Assembly: GCF_030295405.1 (NCBI RefSeq)
Contig: NZ_AP027080.1
Location: forward strand, 4,919,001 to 4,983,000
Reading direction: 5' to 3'
Length of the DNA: 64,000 nt
Origin: Mesoterricola silvestris
GTDB lineage: Bacteria > Acidobacteriota > Holophagae > Holophagales > Holophagaceae
Part shown: positions 51,651 to 60,850 of the stretch, in pieces
Layout: each line of letters begins with the position of its first letter
Position numbering within the stretch: position 1 is the stretch's first letter
Translations under genes and position numbers: made by a program
Notes under the pieces: generated by a model
Told to the model about the DNA's origin: nothing
Database searches by the model: none
What the model saw: the letters and a program-made list of their open reading frames with translations, nothing else

Positions 51651-52919
51651 CTATTCAGCTTTGGGCGGATGGAGGTTGATGCCCAGGTTCCCGGCCTTCT
51701 CCATCGCGAGGCGCATCAGCACGCCGCTCCGGTCCTCGCGGAAATCGATGTCCCGCTGGCCGAGGCCGGGGGTCGGATATTCCTTGCGGAGGGCGTGGCC
51801 CTCCCAGTCCTCGGGGCAGAGGATGCGGGTCATGTCGGGATGGCCCTGGAAGCGGATGCCCAGCATGTCCCAGATCTCCCGCTCCAGCCAGTTGGCCGTG
51901 GGGTAGACGGGAACGGCGCTGGCGGGCTCGTAGCCCTCGGGCACCAGGATGCGCAGGCGCAGGCGCTTGTGCCGGCGGATGCTGGTGAGGTGGTAGACCA
52001 CCGCGAAGGCCCAGCCCTGGGCCGCCGGATAATGGGTCGCCGTCTCGTCCGCGAGCATCTCGTAGCGCAGCGCCGGATCCTCCCGGCAGAGCTCCAGGGC
52101 CTCCCGGAGGGCGTCCCGGTGGAGCTGGACGGTCATTTCGCCGCCCTGCTGGAAGGCCTCCTCCACCTTGTCGCCGAGGACCTCCATGATCTTCAGGAGA
52201 TCGGGATCCGCGGGCGCCGTGGGCGCGGGGAACTTCATGTCGTTGGCGTCGGGCTTGGGCACGGGACGCACGGGCGCCTTGGGGGCGTCCTTGCCCTCGG
52301 CCTCGGCCTTGGCCTTGGCGGTCTCGTAGTCCGCGAGGGTCTTCTTCCACTTGGCCTCGTCGGCGGCGGCCAGGGCGGCCTGCTCCTCCTGGTAGGTCTT
52401 CAGGCTGGGCAGGGGCACCGTCTTGGGCATCACCACCTGCCGGTTGGGCGCGGCCTTGAGATCGTAGACGTAGGCGGCGGGCGCCTCCGGAACGGCGGGG
52501 GCCTCGGGCGCCTTCACGACAACCGGCTCCGGAATCTTCACGGGCTCGGGCACCTTCACGGGCTCCGGCGCCTTCACCGGCTCCGGCGCCTTGGCGGCCG
52601 GCGCTTCCGGAGCGGGAGGCGCGGGGGCCGGGGCTTCGGAGACCGGAGCCTCCGTCGCGGCCTCGGCCACCTGCTCGAACTTGATGACGGTCACGGGGCA
52701 CCCGGCGGCCGCGGCGACGATGCCGGCCTCCAGGCTCTTCTGCAGGTCCGCCTTGAGGGGCGCCTTCTCGGCCCGGTTCTCGGTGGTCTGGCCATCCGTC
52801 CGCACGGCCGCGTTGATCACGCAGGTATCGTCCGTGACATGGAAAACGTCCGCGCACTCCGCCTCGCAGGCGTTGCAGACGATACAGCCTTCGTCGATCC
52901 AGACTTTGATGATTGCCAT
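51651..52919 (-). CDS. nuoC: Ferredoxin-NuoC fusion: [4Fe-4S] domain, Pro/Ala linker, complex I subunit C
   Basis: A 422-residue fusion. Residues 1-80 form a small ferredoxin: Cys12, Cys15, Cys18 and Cys22 in GCIVCNACEAEC, and Cys74 in AAGCPVTVIKFE, enough for one [4Fe-4S] cluster. Residues about 85-225 are a flexible linker with EPVK repeats (KAPEPVKAPEPVKVPEPVKI) and a charged helical stretch. Residues about 228-415 are the NuoC/30-kDa domain, ending in the signature NWLEREIWDMLGIRFQGHPD, then MTRILCPEDWEGHALRKEYP. Usual NuoC is 150-220 residues. The operon lacks nuoE/F/G, so a tethered electron donor or sensor is a reasonable inference. Confidence 0.93.
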   Translation of the reverse strand: MAIIKVWIDEGCIVCNACEAECADVFHVTDDTCVINAAVRTDGQTTENRAEKAPLKADLQKSLEAGIVAAAAGCPVTVIKFEQVAEAATEAPVSEAPAPAPPAPEAPAAKAPEPVKAPEPVKVPEPVKIPEPVVVKAPEAPAVPEAPAAYVYDLKAAPNRQVVMPKTVPLPSLKTYQEEQAALAAADEAKWKKTLADYETAKAKAEAEGKDAPKAPVRPVPKPDANDMKFPAPTAPADPDLLKIMEVLGDKVEEAFQQGGEMTVQLHRDALREALELCREDPALRYEMLADETATHYPAAQGWAFAVVYHLTSIRRHKRLRLRILVPEGYEPASAVPVYPTANWLEREIWDMLGIRFQGHPDMTRILCPEDWEGHALRKEYPTPGLGQRDIDFREDRSGVLMRLAMEKAGNLGINLHPPKAE

Positions 52920-52921
52920 GG

Positions 52922-53424
<503 letters not shown>

Positions 53425-53434
<10 letters not shown>

Positions 53435-53778
53435 GTGAGGGCTCCTTTGGACCAGATGTACCCGTAACCGAAGAGAAGCAGGAACAGGAAGATACCCATC
53501 TCCACGAGGCCGAAGACGGCGAGTTCCTTCATCTGGATGGCCCAGGGCATGAGAAAGACCGTTTCCACGTCGAACACCAGGAACATCACCGCCACCAAGT
53601 AATAACGCACCGAGAACTTCTCCCGGGCCTCCGCGACGGTCTTGATTCCGCACTCGTAGGTCGAATACTTGGCGGCGGTGGGTATATGCGGACGTACGAC
53701 TCTGGAAATGCCCCAGATCACCACCGGCAAAGCGATGGCGACCAGTATCAGCAATAAGACTGGAACATAACTGCGCAT
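53425..53778 (-). CDS. nuoA: NADH-quinone oxidoreductase subunit A
   Basis: A 117-residue membrane subunit with three helices, the first gene of the nuo run. Its conserved loop is [20 protein letters not shown], followed by [20 protein letters not shown] and MPWAI. ATG 53778 follows GGAGGT closely; an upstream in-frame ATG at 53832 would add an atypical 18 residues. It is divergent from the pilB-like gene across 134 bases. Confidence 0.96.
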
Positions 53779-53912
53779 GGCACCTCCCGGGGGAGCGGTC
53801 GTTAGGATTTCCATTGTGGTATCTGGGCCCAAGGCTGGTCAATGAAGGATACCCGAGGAATTAAGTCAATAAGACCCTTTGAACCCCCGACCAAATCGAC
53901 CCACTATTAGGC

Positions 53913-55574
53913 ATGGTACCCCCTCCCGCCCCCCCATCCGACCCCGGAAGTCCCCTTCTCGCCAGCGAAATGACCGCCGTCCTGGCAACAGAGGAACTTA
54001 CCAAGACCGAGTACCGCCCGGCCTCCCTCTACCCCACCCTGGACCTCACCCGGGAACCGGTGGATTTCGCCCTTTTCCAAGCGATCCCCCTGGATTTGAT
54101 GTTGAAACATCGATTTGTCCCGGTGCACGAGCGGGACGGCGCCCTCTGGCTGGCCATGGCCGATCCCCTGGACGTGGTGGCCCAGGATCTCCTCCGCATG
54201 CACCTCAAGCGCCCCCTGCGCTTCGCGGCGGCCCCCTTCGCCCAGATCCAGGTGGTGCTGAAGAAATCGGAATCGGGCCAGAAGGTCCTGGAGGAGGCCG
54301 GCGAGGCCCTCCGGGTCCAGGTGCTCCGGGAGGAGGACATCGACGAGGACGTCCTGGACCTGGAGAACCTCACCGACAAGGAGGAGGCGCCCATCATCCG
54401 CCTGGTGGACACCACCATCTTCAACGCCCTCCAGCGCCGCGCCTCGGACATCCACCTGGAGACCACCAGCAGCGGGTTCCAGATCAAGTACCGCATCGAC
54501 GGCAGCCTCTACGCCGCCGCCGACCCCATCGACCGCCGTTTCGCCTCCCCCATCATCAGCCGCATCAAGGTCATGTCCGAGCTGGACATCGCCGAGAAGC
54601 GCAAGCCCCAGGACGGGCGCTTCAAGCTCAAGGTCCGGGGCCGTGCCATCGACTTCCGCGTGAGCATCATGCCCACCATCCACGGCGAGGACTCCGTCAT
54701 CCGCATCCTGGACAAGGAGAACCTCAGCGAGGAGTTCAAGAGCCTCAGCCTGGACATCCTGGGCTTCTCCCCCGCGGAGCTGACCCGCCTGCGCCGCTTC
54801 GCCCGGGAGCCCTACGGCATGTTCCTGGTCACGGGCCCCACCGGCAGCGGCAAGACCACCACGCTGTACGCCGTCCTCAGCGAGATCCGCAGCCCCGAGG
54901 ACAAGCTGATCACCATCGAGGACCCGGTGGAGTACCAGCTGGAGGGCGTCACCCAGATCCCGGTCAACGAGAAGAAGGGCCTCACCTTCGCCGTGGGCCT
55001 GCGCTCCATCCTGCGCCACGATCCGGACAAGATCCTCGTGGGCGAGATCCGCGATTCCGAGACCGCCCAGATCGCCATCCAGTCCGCCCTCACCGGCCAC
55101 CTGGTGTTCACCACCGTGCACGCCAACCACACCCTGGACGTGCTGAGCCGCTTCCAGCACATGGGCGTGGAGGTCTACAACTTCGTCTCCGCCCTGAACT
55201 GCATCCTGGCCCAGCGCCTGGTGCGCACCCTCTGCACCAAGTGCAAGCGCCCCATGGATGCCCCGGGGCCCCAGGAGCTCAAGGAGAACGGCCTCACCGA
55301 GGCCTGGGCCCGCACCGCCACCTTCTACGACAAGGTGGGCTGCATCGAGTGCAGCGGCACCGGCTTCCGCGGCCGCCAGGCCATCATCGAATTCATGGGC
55401 CTGAACGACGAACTGCGCGAACTCATCACGCGCCGGGCCTCCATCCGCGAGATCAAGACCGCCGCCCGGAACTACGGCATGCAGAGCCTCCGGGAAAGCG
55501 CCGTGGAAAAGGTGCGCCAGGGCGTCACCACCCTGGCCGAGATCAACAAGGTGACCTTCCGGGAAAGCGAATGA
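53913..55574 (+). CDS. GspE/PulE/PilB-type secretion or pilus assembly ATPase
   Basis: A 553-residue hexameric ATPase that drives pilin or pseudopilin polymerisation. N-terminal GspEII-type domain at about 30-140. The catalytic domain has Walker A GPTGSGKTTT near 306, the Asp box ITIEDPVEYQLEGVTQIPVN near 330-349, Walker B LVGEIRDSETAQIA and the His box TTVHANHTLD. A zinc tetra-Cys unit (CTKC near 440, CIEC near 476) marks the PilB/GspE type. ATG 53913 is used; an in-frame ATG 19 codons later is possible. Its natural partner may be the pseudopilin at 31.8-32.2 kb. Confidence 0.9.
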   Translation: MVPPPAPPSDPGSPLLASEMTAVLATEELTKTEYRPASLYPTLDLTREPVDFALFQAIPLDLMLKHRFVPVHERDGALWLAMADPLDVVAQDLLRMHLKRPLRFAAAPFAQIQVVLKKSESGQKVLEEAGEALRVQVLREEDIDEDVLDLENLTDKEEAPIIRLVDTTIFNALQRRASDIHLETTSSGFQIKYRIDGSLYAAADPIDRRFASPIISRIKVMSELDIAEKRKPQDGRFKLKVRGRAIDFRVSIMPTIHGEDSVIRILDKENLSEEFKSLSLDILGFSPAELTRLRRFAREPYGMFLVTGPTGSGKTTTLYAVLSEIRSPEDKLITIEDPVEYQLEGVTQIPVNEKKGLTFAVGLRSILRHDPDKILVGEIRDSETAQIAIQSALTGHLVFTTVHANHTLDVLSRFQHMGVEVYNFVSALNCILAQRLVRTLCTKCKRPMDAPGPQELKENGLTEAWARTATFYDKVGCIECSGTGFRGRQAIIEFMGLNDELRELITRRASIREIKTAARNYGMQSLRESAVEKVRQGVTTLAEINKVTFRESE

Positions 55575-55665
55575 TTTAATTTTACAAATGGTTGTGTTCA
55601 CTCATAAGGAAGGGGCGGCCAGACTCGTGGGCTGACCGGCTCCCAAGCCCCTTTCCCGAGGAACC

Positions 55666-56523
55666 ATGACCCGTTTCGCCTCCCTCCTGGCCGCGGCCGC
55701 CCTGACGGCCCTTCCCGCCCTCGCCTGGGGCAACCAGGGCCACCGCCTGGCCGCCTCCTTCGCCCTCAAGGACCTGCCCCCGGACGTGGCCCTGTGGTTC
55801 AGGTCCCTGGAAGCCACCCTGCCCGATCACGCCAGCGATCCCGATATCTGGAAGGGACAGGACCCCACCGAGCGCCCCCACCACTACCTCAATTGCGAAC
55901 CCTACGGCGGCCCCGCAGCCGTCCCCCTGGACGAGAACGACGCGCGGAACGCCCTGGGCCCCGATCTCTTCCGGCAGTCCGGCCAGGTGACCTGGACCAT
56001 CCTGGCCCGGGTCCACGACCTGACGGAGGCCTTTTCCGCCGGCGACCCGTACCAGGTCGCCTACCGGTCCTCCATCCTCTGCCATTACGTGGCCGACCTG
56101 CAGGTGCCCCTGCACACCACCACCAACCACGACGGCAAGGAAACCGGCCAGCGCGGGGTCCACCACCGCTGGGAGGAAGGCCTGGTCAAGCGCCTGGTCG
56201 ACCGGGATGGGTGGGAGCCGGAAATCCGCCCCGCCAGCCTGGGCGCCGACCCCGCCGGGGCCCCCTGGGCCTGGCTCCGGGAAAGCTACGCCCTGGTGGC
56301 CGGGGTCCTGCGGGACGATCTGAGCGCCAGCAGCTCCGCCCCCCAGGTGGACGCCGCGGACGCCCCCTACTGGACCGCGTTCATGCAACTGCAGGGCCCC
56401 CACGTGAAGGAGCAGCTCACCCTCGCCGCCCAGCGCACGGCCCGCATGATCCTTTTCGCCTGGGACCAGGCGGGCCGCCCCCAGCCACCAGCCGCAAGAA
56501 CGAGCGCCCACCCCTCCCGGTAG
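55666..56523 (+). CDS. S1/P1-type nuclease family protein (copy 1)
   Basis: A 285-residue exported zinc enzyme. The signal peptide (MTRFASLLAAAALTALPALA) should be cut to leave Trp as residue 1 of WGNQGHRLAA, the N-terminal zinc ligand arrangement of P1 nuclease and bacterial phospholipase C. Other ligands are visible in HASDPDIWKG, HYVADLQVPLHTTTNHDGKE and VHHRWEEGLV. It probably degrades single-stranded nucleic acid or phosphodiesters in the periplasm or outside. The next gene is a diverged tandem copy. Confidence 0.88.
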   Translation: MTRFASLLAAAALTALPALAWGNQGHRLAASFALKDLPPDVALWFRSLEATLPDHASDPDIWKGQDPTERPHHYLNCEPYGGPAAVPLDENDARNALGPDLFRQSGQVTWTILARVHDLTEAFSAGDPYQVAYRSSILCHYVADLQVPLHTTTNHDGKETGQRGVHHRWEEGLVKRLVDRDGWEPEIRPASLGADPAGAPWAWLRESYALVAGVLRDDLSASSSAPQVDAADAPYWTAFMQLQGPHVKEQLTLAAQRTARMILFAWDQAGRPQPPAARTSAHPSR

Positions 56524-56564
56524 CGCGACTTCGTCTCACCCCTCCTAGCCCCTAAGATAGGTGC

Positions 56565-57362
56565 ATGCGCCTCCCCCTTTTCCTCCTCCTGGCCATCCTC
56601 GGCACCCCTTCCCCCCTGGCCGCCTGGGGGCGCCGGGGGCACCGGACGGTCGCGGGTCTCGCCCTCCGGGACCTGCCCCCGGGACCCGCGGCCTGGTTCA
56701 AGGGCCAGGAGGCCTTCGTGGAGGACCACAGCAGCGATCCCGACCACTGGAAGGACGACCCCCTGGAAGGCCCCCGCCATTTCATGGAACTGGACCGCTA
56801 CCCGGGCGGGGTGCCCACCCTCCAGAGCGAAGCCCGGGAACAGGTCGGCCCCGCCGTCTTCCAGCGGTCCGGCCAGGCCCCCTGGGTGATCCAGGACCGG
56901 GTGAAGGACCTGGTCCAGGCCTTCCGCAAGGGGGACCGGGCCCAGGTGGCCTACCGGACTTCGATCCTCAGCCACTACGTGGCCGACCTCCACGTGCCGC
57001 TGCACACCGTGGCCAATTATGACGGCCAGATGTCCGGTCAAAGGGGCCTCCACAGCCGCTGGGAAACCGGCCTGGTGGATCGCATGACCGGTGAACCGGA
57101 GGTGCGCCCCGCCGCCCTGGAGCCGAACCTCCTCCAGGCCCCCTGGCGGTGGCTGGAGGAAACCAACGCCCTGGTGCCCGCCCTCCTGGCCGACGATCGC
57201 GCTTCCGACGCCACGGGTTTCCACGGCCGCGACAAGCCCGATCTCTACTGGATGCTCTTCGGCAAGCGCCAGGGCCCGGTGGTGAAGGAACAACTCGCCC
57301 GGGCCGGCCAACACACCGCCCAACTCATCCTCCTGGCCTGGACCCAGGCCGGCCGACCCTAG
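56565..57362 (+). CDS. S1/P1-type nuclease family protein (copy 2)
   Basis: A 265-residue paralogue of the previous gene with the same layout: signal peptide ending PLAA, mature start WGRRGHRTVAGLALRDLPPG, EDHSSDPDHWKDD, ILSHYVADLHVPLHTVANYD and LHSRWETGLVDR. The zinc-ligand His and Asp residues are all kept, so both copies should be active. Divergence between copies is substantial, suggesting different substrates. It begins 41 bases after copy 1 and ends before fold-back element B. Confidence 0.88.
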   Translation: MRLPLFLLLAILGTPSPLAAWGRRGHRTVAGLALRDLPPGPAAWFKGQEAFVEDHSSDPDHWKDDPLEGPRHFMELDRYPGGVPTLQSEAREQVGPAVFQRSGQAPWVIQDRVKDLVQAFRKGDRAQVAYRTSILSHYVADLHVPLHTVANYDGQMSGQRGLHSRWETGLVDRMTGEPEVRPAALEPNLLQAPWRWLEETNALVPALLADDRASDATGFHGRDKPDLYWMLFGKRQGPVVKEQLARAGQHTAQLILLAWTQAGRP

Positions 57363-57383
57363 GGGCCCGGCTACGTAATCGCA

Positions 57384-57719
57384 CGTGTCCCGGACGTTCG
57401 CCCCGGTTCGTTGCTGCGGGCCAAGCCCGCAGCAACGGAAGGCTCTCATCCCATGGTTGGGCCTGTGTTTTCACCCATTGGCCCCGACCCACCTCAGGGC
57501 CTCTCTTCGCGTGCTGCGAGGAGGGCATTGGACCGCGCCAACGCTAGCATGGGAGCCGCTCTCCTCGCCTGGGCCTTCCAGGAGAGCCCTTCCCTTCCGA
57601 ATTCTCGTCTGCTCAACGAAGTGAGTTGGGCGTAGCACAGCCCCAAGATCTCTTCCGCACGCCTCCGTCATCGCCGGCTTGGCCGGCGATGACGAAACAG
57701 GGCGAACGTCTGGGACACG
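57384..57719. repeat. 336-base fold-back element B, sharing its ends with element A
   Basis: Both ends begin CGTGTCCC (one G-to-A difference two bases later on the right side) and match element A's ends for about 27 bases. Each end is followed by a 13-pair hairpin, but the two hairpins differ: left 57409-57421 with 57425-57437 (TTGCTGCGGGC-type arms), right 57666-57678 with 57682-57694 (TCATCGCCGGC-type arms), both with 3-base loops. It fills most of the 420-base gap between convergent nuclease copy 2 and gcvPB. The remaining 63 bases to gcvPB show nothing clear. Confidence 0.9.
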
Positions 57720-57782
57720 TACCAATACGAGCCAGGCTCCTACCCCCCCCAGTTGGACCGGGGGGCATCGGGCGGAGGGTTT

Positions 57783-59312
57783 CTACTGGGGCCGGGTCCA
57801 GCGCAGCACGGGCTTCCGGGCGGCGGTGGTCTCGTCCAGGCGGCGCATGGGGGCCAGCACCGGGGCCTGGTGAAGGGCCTCGGGGTTCTCGGCGGCCTCC
57901 CGGGCGATGTCCTTCATGGCGTCGATGAAGGCGTCCATCTCCTCCTTGCCCTCGCTTTCGGTGGGCTCGATCATGAGCGCCCCGTGGACGATGGCCGGGA
58001 AGTAGATGGTGGGCGGGTGGAAGCCGCGGTCGATGAGCCCCTTGGCCACGTCCAGGGTGTGGATGTCGTGGGGAGCCAGGAAGCTGTCGTCGAAGATCAC
58101 CTCGTGGAGGGTGGGCGTCTGGTATTCCAGGTGGTACGTGCCCTCCAGCTGCTTGCGGATGTAGTTGGCGTTGACGATGGCGCGGAGGGTGGCCGCCCGG
58201 AGGCCGTCGCCGCCGTGGCTGGCGCAGTAGGTGAGGGCCCGCACCAGGATGCCGAAATTCCCGAAGAAGGTGTGGACCTTGCCCATGCTCTGCGGGCGGT
58301 CCCAGTCCAGCCGGTAGGTGTGGACGGGCACCTGGCCCTCGCCCACCGCCTTCGTCTCCCGCACCACGACGGGCCGGGGCAGGAAGGGCTCCAGGGCCGC
58401 GGAGCAGGCCACGGGACCGGATCCCGGGCCGCCGCCTCCGTGGGGGGTGGAGAAGGTCTTGTGGAGGTTCAGGTGCATGACGTCCACGCCGAAGTCCCCG
58501 GGCCGCGCCACGCCGACCAGGGCGTTCATGTTGGCGCCGTCCATGTAGACCAGGCCGCCCACGGCATGGAGGGCCTCGCAGATGTCCTTGATGCGGTATT
58601 CGAAGATGCCCAGGGTGTTGGGGTTGGTGATCATGAGGCCCGCCACCTCCTCGCCCAGCTCGGCCAGGAGGGTCGTGAGCCCCTTCTTCACCTTGCCTGA
58701 GGCGTCGGTGACATCGGCGAAGCTCACGGTGCCGTCGCCCTGGGAGGCGATCTCCACCACCTCGTAGCCCGCCATGGCCGCCGTGGCCGGGTTGGTGCCG
58801 TGGGCGCTGTCGGGGATGAGGATGACCCGGCGCTTGCGGCCGTGGGCCACGTGGAAGGCGCGGATGAGCATGGCGCCGGTGAGCTCGCCTGCGGCGCCGG
58901 CGCTGGGCTGCAGGGTCACCGCGGCCAGCCCGGTGATCTCCTTCAGCCATTCCTGGAGGGTGTGGATCACCGCCAGGTTGCCCTGCACGTAGGGAGCGGC
59001 GGTCATGGGGTGGCTGTCGCAGAAGCCGTCCAGGCCCGCGGTCTTCTCGTTGAGCCGGGGATTGTGCTTCATGGTGCAGGAGCCCAGGGGATAGAGCCCG
59101 TCGTCCACGCCGTAGTTCCACTTGGAAAGGCGCGTGAAATGCCGGATGACGTCCACTTCGGTGACCGAAGGCATCGCGTCGAAGGAGGTGCGGCGCAGGT
59201 GGGCCGGACGGGTGTCCTTGGCGGCGGGCACATCCAGTTTGGGCAGGTCCATGCCGATCTTGCCGGCCACGGAGCGTTCGAAGATGAGGGGTTCGCGGGT
59301 GCGGTTCATCAT
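57783..59312 (-). CDS. gcvPB: Glycine dehydrogenase (decarboxylating) subunit 2
   Basis: The PLP-binding half of the two-subunit P-protein of the glycine cleavage system. The protein has 509 residues. The Schiff-base Lys is in LNLHKTFSTPHGGGGPGSGP near 268-287. LGSCTMKHNPRLNEK near 76-90, DSAHGTNPATAAMAGYEV near 155-172 and YMDGANMNALVGVARPGDFG near 245-264 are further landmarks. gcvT and gcvH are not in the window. It follows gcvPA by ten bases. Confidence 0.96.
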   Translation of the reverse strand: MMNRTREPLIFERSVAGKIGMDLPKLDVPAAKDTRPAHLRRTSFDAMPSVTEVDVIRHFTRLSKWNYGVDDGLYPLGSCTMKHNPRLNEKTAGLDGFCDSHPMTAAPYVQGNLAVIHTLQEWLKEITGLAAVTLQPSAGAAGELTGAMLIRAFHVAHGRKRRVILIPDSAHGTNPATAAMAGYEVVEIASQGDGTVSFADVTDASGKVKKGLTTLLAELGEEVAGLMITNPNTLGIFEYRIKDICEALHAVGGLVYMDGANMNALVGVARPGDFGVDVMHLNLHKTFSTPHGGGGPGSGPVACSAALEPFLPRPVVVRETKAVGEGQVPVHTYRLDWDRPQSMGKVHTFFGNFGILVRALTYCASHGGDGLRAATLRAIVNANYIRKQLEGTYHLEYQTPTLHEVIFDDSFLAPHDIHTLDVAKGLIDRGFHPPTIYFPAIVHGALMIEPTESEGKEEMDAFIDAMKDIAREAAENPEALHQAPVLAPMRRLDETTAARKPVLRWTRPQ

Positions 59313-59322
59313 GGCTTCGTCC

Positions 59323-60678
59323 TTATGCGACCACGCTGGGAACGCGGGCCAGCACCTCGACGAGGTGCTCGATCTGTTCGCGGCTGTTGAGTTCCGTGGC
59401 GCACCACAGGATCCGGTTCTTGAGGTTGGCGGCGTAGGGGCTCAGGTCCAGGCCCGGCAGGATGCCCTCCTTGGCGCATTCCGCCTGCAGGGTGGCCATG
59501 TCCCCCTTGTACTCCGTCACGAACTCGTTGAAGAAGGGCGCGTCGAAGGGCGCCGTGAAATCCGGCAGCTCCAGGAGGCGTTCCCGGAGGAACTGCGCCT
59601 TGGCGGCGTTCTGGGCGGCCAGGCCCTGGAGGCCTTCGGGGCCCGCCAGCTGCAGGTAGATGTTGGCGCGCAGCGCCACCAGCCCCTGGTTGGAGCAGAT
59701 GTTGCTGGTGGCCTTGTCCCGGCGGATGTGCTGCTCCCGGGCGGTGAGGGTCAGGACGTAGCCGGTGGCCCCGTCCAGGTCCTTGGTCTGCCCCACCACG
59801 CGGCCGGGGATCTCGCGCTTCTGCGCGTCCTTGACCGTGAGGAAGCCCAGGAAGGGACCGCCGAAGTTGGGGCGGTTCCCGAAGGACATCGCCTCGCCGC
59901 AGGCCATGTCGGCGCCGGCGCGGCCCGGGGCCTGGAACCAGGCCAGGGAGAGGGCCTCCTGGGTCACGGACACCACCAGGGCGCCCGCGGCGTGGGCCAG
60001 CTCGCCGATGGCCCCGAGGTCCTCCACGCAGCCCAGGAAGTTCGGGTAGCCCACCAGGAACGCCGCGACGTCGCCGTTGAGCTTGGCCTTGAGGTCCTCC
60101 AGGTCGGTCACGCCGTCCTTGAGGTCCACCACCACCAGCTTCAGGCCCTCGTGGGGCGTGATGTTGGTGCAGAGCACCTCCTGGTAGTGGGGGTGCAGGC
60201 CCTGGGAGATGAGGATGGTGTTCTTCTTCTTCTGGAGCCGCACCGCCATGAGCGCCGCTTCCACGCAGGACGTGCCGCCGTCGTAGAGGCTCGCGTTGCC
60301 CACCTCCAGCCCCGTCAGGTCGCACATGAGGGTCTGGTACTCGAAGATGTGCTGGAGGGTGCCCTGGCTGATTTCCGGCTGGTAGGGCGTGTAGGCCGTG
60401 AACCACTCCTGCCGGCTGATCATCTGATCGACCGCGGAGGGCACGAAATGGTCATAGGCCCCCGCCCCCAGGAACCGGGCCGTGAAGGCCGTGTTCCGGT
60501 TGGCCAGGCCCTGCAGTTCCGCCAGCACTTCCTGTTCGGACAGCTGCCCGGGAAGCTTCAGTTCCCGGTTGAGGCGAAGGGATTCGGGGATCCCCACCAG
60601 GAGCTCCTCGGCCCTCTGGACGCCTATGGCGTCAAGCAGGGCGCGATCCTCCGAAGGGGCCGTGGGCAGGTAGCGCAT
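59323..60678 (-). CDS. gcvPA: Glycine dehydrogenase (decarboxylating) subunit 1
   Basis: The 451-residue partner subunit of the P-protein. The N-terminus MRYLPTAPSEDRALLDAIGV is standard. YDHFVPSAVDQMISRQEWFT, AYTPYQPEISQGTLQHIFEY, GNASLYDGGTSCVEAALMAV and TGYVLTLTAREQHIRRDKAT are characteristic. GAGG precedes the ATG. No glycine riboswitch could be recognised in the 172-base leader shared with the divergent peptidase gene. Confidence 0.96.
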   Translation of the reverse strand: MRYLPTAPSEDRALLDAIGVQRAEELLVGIPESLRLNRELKLPGQLSEQEVLAELQGLANRNTAFTARFLGAGAYDHFVPSAVDQMISRQEWFTAYTPYQPEISQGTLQHIFEYQTLMCDLTGLEVGNASLYDGGTSCVEAALMAVRLQKKKNTILISQGLHPHYQEVLCTNITPHEGLKLVVVDLKDGVTDLEDLKAKLNGDVAAFLVGYPNFLGCVEDLGAIGELAHAAGALVVSVTQEALSLAWFQAPGRAGADMACGEAMSFGNRPNFGGPFLGFLTVKDAQKREIPGRVVGQTKDLDGATGYVLTLTAREQHIRRDKATSNICSNQGLVALRANIYLQLAGPEGLQGLAAQNAAKAQFLRERLLELPDFTAPFDAPFFNEFVTEYKGDMATLQAECAKEGILPGLDLSPYAANLKNRILWCATELNSREQIEHLVEVLARVPSVVA

Positions 60679-60850
60679 AGGGCAACCTCATAAAGAATGG
60701 AAACGAAGATCAATCGTTCACAGATGAAGGGTACCATGCCGGGAGACCCCATGCCTCGCCTTCAGGGGTTCCGGATGGGGTGTGACGGTTTTCACCCGGC
60801 TGTTCCCATGGAACCGATCCTCCAGCAGAATCATGGAAACCGGAGGCCCC

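Noticed and set aside
60679..60850. Glycine riboswitch in the leader of gcvPA
   Set aside because: The leader is too short for the usual one- or two-aptamer structure and no conserved core was seen.
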